Shown here: in pieces, positions 27,952 through 37,505 of the stretch
How the letters are laid out: each line of letters opens with the position of its first letter
How positions within the stretch are numbered: the first letter of the stretch is position 1
Assembly (NCBI GenBank): GCA_947626895.1
Contig: CANQTY010000006.1
Span: forward strand, 1-51,166
Length of the DNA stretch: 51,166 nucleotides
Direction of reading: 5' to 3'
Source: an uncultured Bacilli bacterium
GTDB taxonomy: Bacteria; Bacillota_I; Bacilli_A; RFN20; CAG-449
Notes under the pieces: generated by a model
What the model was told of the DNA's origin: nothing
Seen by the model: only the letters and a program-made list of their open reading frames with translations
Database searches by the model: none
Made by a program: the position numbers and the translations under genes

Positions 27952-28968
27952 ATGAAAAAAATTCTTTTTATACTAACCATATTTTTTTCAATATTCACTA
28001 ATGGTACAAGCAAAGTAACCTCTAGTGAGGCATCTTATTATGCTAGAAATTATATTGTTATGGATGATTCTACACATGAGGTTTTAGAAGGAAAAGCTAT
28101 TTATAATGCATATTCAGTCGCGTCTATATCTAAAATTATGACTGCAATATTAGCCTTGGAAAGTGAACAACTTTTTAAAGTGATTATAGTAGACGATATT
28201 ATTAATACAATTGAAGGATCGTCTTTATATTTATCTATAGGTAATCAAATAACAATTTTAGATTTAGTCTATGGTTTGCTTCTTCGCAGTGGAAATGATG
28301 CCGCGGTTTTAATTGCTAAAAACGTATCAAAAAATATAGATGATTTTGTTTTCCTAATGAATCAAAAAGCAAAAGAAATAGGAATGAAAAATACTACCTT
28401 TCATAATCCTTCTGGATTAGATATTTTTGATGAGGGCAATATTTCATCTTGCTATGACATGGCTTTACTTATGTCTTATTGTTTAGAAAACGATTTATTT
28501 AAAGAAATTATTCATACATCCTCTTATAAAAACGCCATAAAGGGCATATGGGGTAATAAAAATAAACTTTTAAAGCAATATGAATATTGTATAGGTGGAA
28601 AAACTGGATATACAAAAAAAGCAAGAAGAACATTAATAAATGCTAGTGAAAAAGAAGGGCAAACTTTAATTGTTGTTACCCTTGATTGTGGTTCTGATTT
28701 TGCTTTTCATAAAGCCCTATTTGAAAAATATTTTAATCAATTTCATTATTTACTTGCTCTTCAAAAGGGAAGAAATTATATCGATCAATATTATATAGAA
28801 ACTAAAAAAAATTATGGAATACGTATTCCTAAATCAATCGCTTTAAAAGGTACTTTAGTTTATGAAATATATCATGGAACTACAACTCTTCATATATATT
28901 TTATTTTAGAAAGTGGTGTTCAATATGATGGAGGTTCTTTTGATGTAGAAATCATCAAAAAAGCTTAA
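27952..28968 (+). CDS. D-alanyl-D-alanine carboxypeptidase (DacF-like)
   Basis: Signal peptide; SISK (SxxK), RSGNDAA (SxN), GGKTGYT (KTG). Confidence 0.94.
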   Translation: MKKILFILTIFFSIFTNGTSKVTSSEASYYARNYIVMDDSTHEVLEGKAIYNAYSVASISKIMTAILALESEQLFKVIIVDDIINTIEGSSLYLSIGNQITILDLVYGLLLRSGNDAAVLIAKNVSKNIDDFVFLMNQKAKEIGMKNTTFHNPSGLDIFDEGNISSCYDMALLMSYCLENDLFKEIIHTSSYKNAIKGIWGNKNKLLKQYEYCIGGKTGYTKKARRTLINASEKEGQTLIVVTLDCGSDFAFHKALFEKYFNQFHYLLALQKGRNYIDQYYIETKKNYGIRIPKSIALKGTLVYEIYHGTTTLHIYFILESGVQYDGGSFDVEIIKKA

Positions 28969-29026
28969 TCTATCTTATTTTCTTTAAGTAATTCGTCTTT
29001 TTTATTACAATAATAAAGGAAGAAAA

Positions 29027-29797
29027 ATGGAAAAGAAAATGATTCGTTTACAAAAAGCTATTGCAAATAAAGGTATTTCTAGCAGACGTGCCGCGGAAAC
29101 TCTAATTAAAGAAGGAAAAGTAAAAGTGAATGGAACTTTAGTTACCACGATGGGATATTTAGTAAATGAAGATGATCTTATCGAAGTTGAAGGTCTAAAA
29201 GAAAAAGAAAAGAAAGAAAAAGTAGCCTATTTATTTTATAAACCCGAAAAAGTCATGACGACTGTTCATGATGATAGAAATAGAAAAACGGTATTAGATT
29301 ATTTTCAAAATGAACCTTATCGCTTATTTCCTGCTGGAAGATTAGATTATCTTACAATAGGGGCACTAATTATCACAAATGATGGAGAATTAAGCCATTT
29401 ATTAACTCATCCTTCAAGTCATTTAGAAAAAACTTATGAAGTAAAGGTTCGTGGAACTTTATCAAAAGACGATATTTATCAATTAGAAAATGGAATTCTT
29501 CTTGAGGATGGATTAACCTCACCTGCGAAAGTGAAAATCATACAAAATAAAGAACATTCAATTTTTTATTTAACGATTTATGAGGGTAGAAATCGTCAAA
29601 TCCGTCGTATGTGTGAAGCCATTCATCATCCTGTACTCTCTTTAAAAAGAATTTCGATTGCTTTTTTAACTCTAGATGGGTTAAAAGTTGGAAGTTATCG
29701 AAAACTAAGCCAAGATGAAATCGAATTATTAAAGAAAAACTGTATTGAAAAGAAAAAGACGAATATCATTCCAAATTATAAGAAGAAATTAAAATAA
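29027..29797 (+). CDS. RsuA/RluB-family pseudouridine synthase
   Basis: S4 start RLQKAIANKGISSRRAAE, PAGRLDYLTIGALIITNDGEL, EGRNRQIRRMCEAI. Confidence 0.94.
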   Translation: MEKKMIRLQKAIANKGISSRRAAETLIKEGKVKVNGTLVTTMGYLVNEDDLIEVEGLKEKEKKEKVAYLFYKPEKVMTTVHDDRNRKTVLDYFQNEPYRLFPAGRLDYLTIGALIITNDGELSHLLTHPSSHLEKTYEVKVRGTLSKDDIYQLENGILLEDGLTSPAKVKIIQNKEHSIFYLTIYEGRNRQIRRMCEAIHHPVLSLKRISIAFLTLDGLKVGSYRKLSQDEIELLKKNCIEKKKTNIIPNYKKKLK

Positions 29798-29912
29798 CAT
29801 CTCAACTATTTTATTAAAGTTGTTACTTTATATTATTTTTGAAATTTAAGTGATATAACGCAATATTATTTCTAGTTAATACATTACAATTAATAAAAAA
29901 AACAGTGAAAAA

Positions 29913-29938
29913 AATCGCAAGTCACCTTGCGATTTTAT
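29913..29938. terminator. Bidirectional intrinsic terminator
   Basis: AATCGCAAG-TCAC-CTTGCGATT with A-tract left and T-tract right. Confidence 0.85.
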
Positions 29939-29962
29939 TGAAATCAATGATATGGGGTCAAA

Positions 29963-30688
29963 TTAAATAAACATTCCGATTAATTTTAACACCAAATTAT
30001 TTTCCATGAAGAATTTAGAAAGTCTAAATTGTTCAGGATTGTTTAATGCCATTTGATCTGCAAACCAATTCGACATATCATTAAAGAAAGGTACAGAAGT
30101 TATTCCTGTAATTGCGATACATAAAATATCAATAATAAAGATTCCAAATACAACACCAAGGAGTGCACCAAGAACTCTATCGACTGTCTTAATCGCAGGT
30201 AATTTATCTAATAATCCTTTAATAAAGCGACGAATTAAGATTAAAAGTAAACGAATTACAATAATTAAAATGATAAAGCAAATAATTGTTAAGAATAACA
30301 TCATTAAAGTACTTGCAACTGATGTACCAAGTTCAATTCCTTCCAAGGGAATTGAAGGAGTAATTTTATCTGCAAGGAAAGAAGCAAGAAAATCAGGAAT
30401 ATATAAGCTTTTTAATGCATCTAAAACAGCTTCTCTTTGATCAGGATGAAAGGTAGTTGAAAATATTGGGTTCACACTACACAACCAAGAATATATATTA
30501 TTTTGTCCTTCTTGAACAATTGGTAAATTTGAAAATAAACTAGCAACTGGTCTACATAATAATAAGGCAAGAATAAAAGAAATTAAGCCTTTTGCATAAT
30601 GTAATAATGACCTTAAAAGACCAGTAACTGCTCCAAAAATAATAAATCCAAGGAGTATGACAATAAACACACACGAAACAACATCCAT
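29963..30688 (-). CDS. CvpA family membrane protein
   Basis: GFIIFGAVTGLLRSLL, DRVLGALLGVVFGIFII. Confidence 0.8.
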   Translation of the reverse strand: MDVVSCVFIVILLGFIIFGAVTGLLRSLLHYAKGLISFILALLLCRPVASLFSNLPIVQEGQNNIYSWLCSVNPIFSTTFHPDQREAVLDALKSLYIPDFLASFLADKITPSIPLEGIELGTSVASTLMMLFLTIICFIILIIVIRLLLILIRRFIKGLLDKLPAIKTVDRVLGALLGVVFGIFIIDILCIAITGITSVPFFNDMSNWFADQMALNNPEQFRLSKFFMENNLVLKLIGMFI

Positions 30689-30836
30689 AAGTTTTAACCC
30701 CCTTATTTGTTAGTATAGCATAATCACTTTTTCTTATAAAGAAAACTTTAAAAATTATTTCTTTTCATAGCTTCTAATTCATGCTAAAATAAAGGTAATT
30801 TAGAAAGCGCTTCCAAAAGCGCATGGAGGAAATATC

Positions 30837-32906
30837 ATGACAGATGGACTTTCAAAAGCTTCCCAAATTCGAAATATTGCGATTTTGGGTCACCAAGGTT
30901 CAGGAAAAACAACCCTTAGCGAATCTTTATATGCAGTTTCAGCAAAAAAGGACGCAAAAGGCAGTGTTGAAAAGAAAAATACGATTTCTGACTTTTTACC
31001 AGAAGAACAAAAAAGATTATCTTCTGTGTCAACATCTTTAGTTCCTTGTGAATATCAAGGATATCGTTTCAATATTTTAGATGTTCCAGGAAATGATGAT
31101 TTCATTTCTGAAGTGTATAGTGCCACTTCTGTAGTTAAAGGTGCAGTTCTTTGCTTAGATGCTTCCGCTTCTGTCGAAGTTGGTACCATTCGCCATTATG
31201 AAATTTTAAGACAAAAGAATATCCCAACATTAATCTTTGTTAATAAAATGGATAAAGAAAATGTTCACTTTGATCAAGTTCTTGAAGATATTCGTGAAAA
31301 ATTAGGAAAGAATGCTATTCCATTCTGCTATCCTTTAGGACATGAAAATAGCTTTGATGGTTTTATCAATGTTGTTGAACGTAAAGCTCGTATCTTCAAT
31401 GGAAAAGAATGTGTCGATAGTGATGTCCATGAAGATAAAAAAGATAAAATGGAAGAATTATATAACGTCATTTGTGAGGCAGTTGCTCAAACGGATGATG
31501 TATTATTAGAAAAATATTGCGCAGAAGAACCTTTAACTCAAGAAGAAATTAAAACAGGTCTTCGTAAGGGTGTTTTAGAAGGTGAATTAGTCCCAGTTTT
31601 AGTTGGTTGTGCTACAAAAAATATTGGCGTTCAAACCATGCTTGAAATGTTTAAAGATTATTTACCAGATCCAAGTGATTTAAAACCATTACATGGTAAA
31701 GATGGATCAGGCAAAGAAGTTGAAAGAAAAACTGATGAAAACGAACCATTCTCTGCTTTAGTCTTTAAAACCACATGTGATGCTTATGCTGGAACAATTT
31801 CTTATGTAAAAATCATCTCTGGTGTATTAAATGTTGGTGAAGAAGTTTATATTCCAAACGAAGATCGTAGTGAAAAAGTCAATACGATGTTCCATTTATT
31901 AGGTAAAACACAAACTCCAGTTCAACAAGCATTCGCTGGAGATATCGTTGGATTATCTAAAGTTGACCTCAAGAGTGGTCAAACACTTTGTAATCCTAAA
32001 AATGTAATTACCTATAAGGGAATCGATTATCCATCTGCTTGTATTTTTAAGGGATTTGTTGTTAAATCCAAGAACGATGAAGGTAAATTAAATACCGCAT
32101 TACAAAAATTACAACTTGAGGACCCCAGCATTGAATATCGTAGAAATCCCGAGACAAATCAATTATTAGTCGGTGGTCTTTCCGCAACACACCTTGATTA
32201 TTTAGCTAGTAAATTACTCAATATCTATCGTATTGATATTACAACTGAAGAAGAAAAGATTTGTTATCGTGAAAGTATTACACGTCAAGCAAATGGCGAT
32301 GGACGTTATGTCAAACAATCTGGTGGATCTGGTTTCTATGGCGTTGTTGCCATGACTTTTGAACCAACTGAAGAATCTACTTTTGAAGAAACCGTCTTTG
32401 GTGGAGCAGTTCCTAAAAACTACTTCCCCGCGGTTGAAAAAGGATTCTATGAAGCTCTTGAACATGGTTTACTCGCAGGCTTCCCTGTAATTGGAGTAAA
32501 AGGAATTCTTACTGATGGTAAATATCACCCAGTTGATTCTAATGAATTAGCCTTCAAAATGGCTGCAATTCTCGCCTTTAAAGATGCATATATGAAATGT
32601 AAACCAGTCATTCTTGAACCAATTGATATGGTCGTTGTTTCTGTACATCAACAATATATTGGTGATATCTTAAGTGATTTAAATACAAGACGTGGAAGAG
32701 TTCAATCCATTGATGATGGTGAAAATGGTCGTCAAGAAGTCACAGCTTTAGTTCCTGAAAGTGAAATTAAAGATTACGCGACAAGATTAAAAGCTATGAC
32801 TCAAGGTATGGGATATTTCACAAGAAAATTTGAAAGCTATGATCGTTTACCTGAAATGTTAAATGATAAAGTAATCAAAGAAAACTCTACATTGAAAAAA
32901 GACTAG
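30837..32906 (+). CDS. Elongation factor G-like GTPase
   Basis: GHQGSGKTTL, DVPGNDDF, NKMD, and EF-G domain III-V features; divergent G1 and G3. Confidence 0.92.
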   Translation: MTDGLSKASQIRNIAILGHQGSGKTTLSESLYAVSAKKDAKGSVEKKNTISDFLPEEQKRLSSVSTSLVPCEYQGYRFNILDVPGNDDFISEVYSATSVVKGAVLCLDASASVEVGTIRHYEILRQKNIPTLIFVNKMDKENVHFDQVLEDIREKLGKNAIPFCYPLGHENSFDGFINVVERKARIFNGKECVDSDVHEDKKDKMEELYNVICEAVAQTDDVLLEKYCAEEPLTQEEIKTGLRKGVLEGELVPVLVGCATKNIGVQTMLEMFKDYLPDPSDLKPLHGKDGSGKEVERKTDENEPFSALVFKTTCDAYAGTISYVKIISGVLNVGEEVYIPNEDRSEKVNTMFHLLGKTQTPVQQAFAGDIVGLSKVDLKSGQTLCNPKNVITYKGIDYPSACIFKGFVVKSKNDEGKLNTALQKLQLEDPSIEYRRNPETNQLLVGGLSATHLDYLASKLLNIYRIDITTEEEKICYRESITRQANGDGRYVKQSGGSGFYGVVAMTFEPTEESTFEETVFGGAVPKNYFPAVEKGFYEALEHGLLAGFPVIGVKGILTDGKYHPVDSNELAFKMAAILAFKDAYMKCKPVILEPIDMVVVSVHQQYIGDILSDLNTRRGRVQSIDDGENGRQEVTALVPESEIKDYATRLKAMTQGMGYFTRKFESYDRLPEMLNDKVIKENSTLKKD

Positions 32907-32939
32907 TTATATTTTATTTACCCCTTTCTATTACTTACT

Positions 32940-32968
32940 AAAAAGAGATGTCGTTTGCATCTCTTTTT
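32940..32968 (+). terminator. Intrinsic terminator
   Basis: AAAAAGAGATG-TCGTTTG-CATCTCTTTTT. Confidence 0.85.
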
Positions 32969-33280
32969 AGGTTGATAAAAAACTCACGCATTTACTTGTT
33001 ATTTTTTGTAATTTTATTATATGTTCTTTTTAATAATTAACCCCATATACTCATTTTGCATTTTAGTGTTCAAAACTAGCGCTTAAAAACCTTGAATTAA
33101 TTTGACCGGTCTTTTTTACATTTAAGTTAAAATCCACTCATAAATCTTTATATTTTTCTAGTTTCAAAGATGCTTGCTGGAGAGATACCTTAAATTTTAT
33201 TCCTTTAAAATAGATATGAATATTCAAATTTAGTTTTAAAAACAACACTTTTGATTTATACTTCATATTGAGTTAAGAAT

Positions 33281-34648
33281 ATGAAAAAAGTAATGAATAA
33301 AGAAGTCATTCTAGTCACATGTAAAGACCTTTCTAGCGAAGGAAAAGGTGTCGTTTTTTATAATGGAATGACAGGATTTATTGATCATCTTTTACCAGAC
33401 GAAGAAGCAAAAATAGTTATAACGTATCAAAAAAAGGATATCTTTTATGGTAAAATTGATACTCTTATTAAAGCAAGTGAAGAAAGAAGAAAACCAATTT
33501 GTCCCTTATTTTATCAATGCGGGGGATGTCAATTGATGCATATGTCTTATGCTTATCAACTCCAATATAAAAAGAATAAGGTAAAAGAATGTTTATCAAG
33601 AATTGGTCATTTATCTTGTGAAGTAAGTGAACCTATTGGTATGGAAGAACCTTATTATTACCGTAATAAGATACAAGTACCAATAAAAAAAGTAAAAGGG
33701 AAAATTGTCTCAGGATTTTATAAAGAAAAAAGTCATGATATTGTTCCAATTGAACATTGCTATATTGAAAATAAAGAAGCAGATCATATCTTAAATTCTA
33801 TTCGTATATTAATGAAAAAATATCGTATAGAACCTTATGATGAAGATAGAAGAACAGGTGTAATTCGTCATATTTTAATTAGAAATTCTCGCTTAACTAA
33901 AGAGAATATGGTTGTTTTAGTTACAAATGTTGATGCATTTCCAGGGAGAAACGATTTTGTAAAAGAGTTAAAAAGACTAGAGCCATCAATTTCCACGATT
34001 GTTCAAAATATGAACTTTCGTGATACAAATGTAATTCTAGGAGAAAAAGAACGTATTTTAAGTGGAAAAGGATTTATTGAAGATAGTTTATGTGGAGTTA
34101 AATTTAAAATATCCCCTAAATCATTTTTTCAAGTGAATCCAATTCAAACAGAAAAACTATATAGTCTAGCTATTTCTTTAGCAGAATTATCCAAAAATGA
34201 TCTCATTCTCGATTCCTATTGTGGAATTGGCACTATCGGATTAATCGCATCAAAAGAAGTAAAAGAGGTCATTGGGGTCGAAATTGTTAAAGAAGCAATA
34301 CAAGATGCAATTAAAAATGCACGAGAAAATAATATTCATAACGCCACTTTTTATTGTGGTGACGCAGGTAAATTTATCAAAGAAAAATATAATGAAGGTG
34401 TTCACTTTGATGTCGTCATTATGGATCCACCAAGAAAAGGAAGTTCCGAGCAATTTTTAGATATATTAAAGAAAACTTTACCTAAAAAAATTGTATATGT
34501 TTCTTGTGATCCTGCTACTCTTGCTCGAGATTTACACATTTTATCAACTCATTACGAAATAAAAAAAGTTGTTCCAGTAGATATGTTTCCAAATACTGAA
34601 CATATTGAAACGGTATGCTTATTAGCAAAGAAAAGTAATAAAAAATAA
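33281..34648 (+). CDS. 23S rRNA (uracil-C5)-methyltransferase (RlmD/RlmCD family)
   Basis: CPLFYQCGGCQLMHM, DSYCGIGTIGL, DPPRKGS, YVSCDPATLARD. Confidence 0.93.
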   Translation: MKKVMNKEVILVTCKDLSSEGKGVVFYNGMTGFIDHLLPDEEAKIVITYQKKDIFYGKIDTLIKASEERRKPICPLFYQCGGCQLMHMSYAYQLQYKKNKVKECLSRIGHLSCEVSEPIGMEEPYYYRNKIQVPIKKVKGKIVSGFYKEKSHDIVPIEHCYIENKEADHILNSIRILMKKYRIEPYDEDRRTGVIRHILIRNSRLTKENMVVLVTNVDAFPGRNDFVKELKRLEPSISTIVQNMNFRDTNVILGEKERILSGKGFIEDSLCGVKFKISPKSFFQVNPIQTEKLYSLAISLAELSKNDLILDSYCGIGTIGLIASKEVKEVIGVEIVKEAIQDAIKNARENNIHNATFYCGDAGKFIKEKYNEGVHFDVVIMDPPRKGSSEQFLDILKKTLPKKIVYVSCDPATLARDLHILSTHYEIKKVVPVDMFPNTEHIETVCLLAKKSNKK

Positions 34649-34914
34649 ATAGTCTCATTTTTGTTTTGTTATCGTCTAAATATACAAAAATGGTATAAAA
34701 ATAATGTTGTAAAATTATAATATCAACTGTATGCAAAAACTTATAGAATACTAGCCTAATTATAAATTTGTACTACACCTGTTGAACAAATGGATTAAAG
34801 ATATTTATAAAAGTGATTAAATCATATGGTACATATTTTTTTAACCAATTTTATAATGAGATAAAAAACTTGACATGTAACCTATGGGGATAATCTACAA
34901 GCCTAGCATAAATT

Positions 34915-34943
34915 AAAAAAAAGATTGACATCACATCAATCTT
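34915..34943 (-). terminator. Terminator of tRNA operon
   Basis: Minus strand AAGATTGA-TGTGATG-TCAATCTT followed by T-tract. Confidence 0.8.
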
Positions 34944-34956
34944 AAATCATTACATT

Positions 34957-35032
34957 TGGTGGAGCTGACGAGGATCGAACTCGCTACCTCATGAATGCAA
35001 ATCATGCGCTCTCCCAGGTGAGCTACAGCCCC
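34957..35032 (-). tRNA. tRNA-Ala(UGC)
   Basis: Cloverleaf by eye, anticodon loop TTTGCAT, encoded CCA, G3:U70 pair. Confidence 0.95.
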
Positions 35033-35035
35033 AAA

Positions 35036-35112
35036 TGGTCGGGAAAACAGGATTCGAACCTGCGACCCCCTGAACCCAAATCAGGTGCACTACCAAGCTG
35101 TGCTATTTCCCG
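35036..35112 (-). tRNA. tRNA-Pro(UGG)
   Basis: Cloverleaf by eye, anticodon loop TTTGGGT, encoded CCA. Confidence 0.95.
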
Positions 35113-35118
35113 TAAGTA

Positions 35119-35195
35119 TGGCGCGCCCAGCAAGAATCGAACTCGCAACCTCCAGATTCGTAGTCTGACACTCTATCCAGTTGAGCTATGGGCGC
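35119..35195 (-). tRNA. tRNA-Arg(ACG)
   Basis: Cloverleaf by eye, anticodon loop CTACGAA, encoded CCA. Confidence 0.95.
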
Positions 35196-35209
35196 TTCTT
35201 TTTAGAAAA

Positions 35210-35284
35210 TGGAGGTTCCTAACGGATTCGGACCGATGATCATTGAGTTGCAGTCAATTGCCTTACCAACTTGGCTAAGGAACC
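35210..35284 (-). tRNA. tRNA-Cys(GCA)
   Basis: Cloverleaf by eye, anticodon loop CTGCAAC, U73-CCA; atypical T-arm. Confidence 0.92.
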
Positions 35285-35307
35285 AAATTTCATTTTCCGC
35301 AAATATG

Positions 35308-35336
35308 ATTGTAGCAAATGGAAAATCAAAAAACAA
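35308..35336 (-). promoter_or_regulatory. Promoter of tRNA operon
   Basis: Minus strand TTGTTT - 17 nt - TACAAT. Confidence 0.65.
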
Positions 35337-35428
35337 CGAGAAGTTGATGTTTTCTTAAATTGGTGTTCATGGGTTTTTACTTGAATTTAAGGTGTAAGAA
35401 CTCCACATTTATCATATGAAAAAAATCT

Positions 35429-35683
35429 TTATTGTTTCCAAGAATAATATTCTTTATCTTTTTCTAAATCGATATCAAAATCTTCTTCTTTGATTTGAAA
35501 TTTAGAATTCTTATATAGCTTTAAAAAATTTTCTATTGTAGTAATGATTCTAACGTACGATGAATAAATATTAATCTTATTTTGTTGCATGATAAAAATT
35601 TGACTAGCATCTTCAAAAAGAACTAAAATATAGCCATTTTTTAATAGTTCTAAAGCTTCATCTACTGAATAAAACGACTTCAT
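35429..35683 (-). CDS. Small hypothetical protein
   Basis: ORF abutting the CDF transporter stop/start. Confidence 0.6.
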   Translation of the reverse strand: MKSFYSVDEALELLKNGYILVLFEDASQIFIMQQNKINIYSSYVRIITTIENFLKLYKNSKFQIKEEDFDIDLEKDKEYYSWKQ

Positions 35684-36888
35684 TATTTTTCTTCCTTTCC
35701 ATACATAAAATCACTAAACGCATCATCAACATTAATAAATAATCGATAATATGGAGAATATTCTTTTGCTTTATATTGAATTTCTTCTATTAATTCTTTA
35801 GAGTCATATTCTTTTTCACTAGAAATTACTAAATCAAAATGAATATCAATATATGTAGGTCCTTTTTTAATATGAAAATCATGATAAGAAATAGGAAAAT
35901 CAAAGGAACTTAATATAGTTTCGATTTCATTTTTAATTTTAAGAGTTCCTTCATCGTCGCTATCAATGGGGTCTATATGTAAAACCAAATGAATATTTTG
36001 TTCTTCTAAACAACGATTTTCTATTTCATCGATAATATCGTGAGCCTCAATTAATGATAGACTTGTTAGCATTCCTACATGTAACGATGCAAAAGTTTTT
36101 CCCTCTCCATATGAATGCATAAATAAATCATGCATTGATTGAATATCTTTATATGATTTAACTAAATTTAATAAGGCATCAATTTGATTTTCACTAGGTT
36201 TTTGTCCTAATAATGGTGAAGCTTGTTCTATCATTGCTTTTAGACCTGAAATTAGAATAAATACACTAATTGCACAAGCAAAATAAGCATCTAAATCAAG
36301 CTTTAAATAATAAGAAATAATTAATCCAATTAAAGTAGATAAAGAAGCAATAACATCGCAAAATGAATCTAAAGAAGATGCTTTTAAACTTAAAGAATGA
36401 ATTGTTTTAGAAATATATCGATAAAAATAACATTGATATATTTTTACTAAGATAGAAAAGGAAATTAAAACACATGTAATGACAAAATAGGTATATTCTA
36501 AAGTAAAAGAATTTGATACAAACATCTTCTGGATAGCTTGAAATAACATTTCTATACCCAAAGCCACGACCATGGATGCGACAACTAAACCCGTGAGATA
36601 TTCCATCCTTGCATGTCCATAAGGGTGATCTTTATCCGCGGGTTTTGAAGACATTTTAAAGCCAATAAAAGAAACAATCGAGGAAATTGCATCGGAAAGA
36701 TTATTTAATCCATCTGCAATAAAGGCAATAAAACCTAAAATTGCACCTATAATTAATTTAATGAAAGAAACGATTAAATTAGAAACAATACCAAAAATGG
36801 AAGCAAGTTTTCCATATTTAATTCTTGTCTTTGCATCCTTTAAATCTTGGGAATGGGGTAAAAAAATCTTTACTAATAAAGGCTTCAT
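35683..36888 (-). CDS. Cation diffusion facilitator family transporter
   Basis: DGLNNLSDAISSIVSFIGF, DKDHPYGHARMEYLTGL. Confidence 0.94.
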   Translation of the reverse strand: MKPLLVKIFLPHSQDLKDAKTRIKYGKLASIFGIVSNLIVSFIKLIIGAILGFIAFIADGLNNLSDAISSIVSFIGFKMSSKPADKDHPYGHARMEYLTGLVVASMVVALGIEMLFQAIQKMFVSNSFTLEYTYFVITCVLISFSILVKIYQCYFYRYISKTIHSLSLKASSLDSFCDVIASLSTLIGLIISYYLKLDLDAYFACAISVFILISGLKAMIEQASPLLGQKPSENQIDALLNLVKSYKDIQSMHDLFMHSYGEGKTFASLHVGMLTSLSLIEAHDIIDEIENRCLEEQNIHLVLHIDPIDSDDEGTLKIKNEIETILSSFDFPISYHDFHIKKGPTYIDIHFDLVISSEKEYDSKELIEEIQYKAKEYSPYYRLFINVDDAFSDFMYGKEEK

Positions 36889-36896
36889 ATTACATT

Positions 36897-37397
36897 TTAA
36901 TCATGTTTAGATAACGAGATACACCCTAACACTAAATAGACAATAGAGCCTAAAATTAAAAGCCAACCAACAATATCTAAAAGCAAATCTACAAAGGTAC
37001 CAAGTCCTAAAACAAGAACTAAAACACCAACAACTAATTTAGGAAGTTGTTCTTTAAATTCTTCTTTAAAATGATCTCTTCTTAAAATTAAAAATACAAC
37101 TGGAACTGCGATAAAATAAACTCCAACAATGATACGAACAAATGTTTCTTGGAAGAAAATTAATAAAATTGCTAAAACAATAGATAAAATATTAGCAATC
37201 AATAAAAAGATATTTTTTCTTACAACTTCTGAAAATAAAGCTAAAATTGCTTCAATGATAAAAATAACTGCAAAAATAATAAATACAACACGAGCAAAAA
37301 ACGCGCCATCAAGCAAAATAAATAAAATACCTAAGGCAATACCTACTAAAACAGTAGTAAGCATACGAATTAATAGATATTTTTTCATCTCCGACAT
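36897..37397 (-). CDS. DUF308/HdeD-like membrane protein
   Basis: Repeated TM hairpins, glycine/hydrophobic pattern. Confidence 0.6.
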   Translation of the reverse strand: MSEMKKYLLIRMLTTVLVGIALGILFILLDGAFFARVVFIIFAVIFIIEAILALFSEVVRKNIFLLIANILSIVLAILLIFFQETFVRIIVGVYFIAVPVVFLILRRDHFKEEFKEQLPKLVVGVLVLVLGLGTFVDLLLDIVGWLLILGSIVYLVLGCISLSKHD

Positions 37398-37505
37398 ATA
37401 GGTTCCTCCTAGATTTCTTTTATAATTATAGTATTTCCTCTAATAATTATCTATATAAATATGATATAATAAATATTAGACATTTTTGTTTTTTTGAGGT
37501 GTTTT

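Noticed and set aside
32969-33280. ~310-nt gap before the RlmD-like gene as a ncRNA
   Set aside because: AT-rich with no convincing stems or conserved motif; cannot be supported by eye
34991-35239. 82-aa ORF (GKQDSNLRPPEPKSGALPSCAI...)
   Set aside because: Antisense translation of the tRNA cluster, a classic spurious ORF
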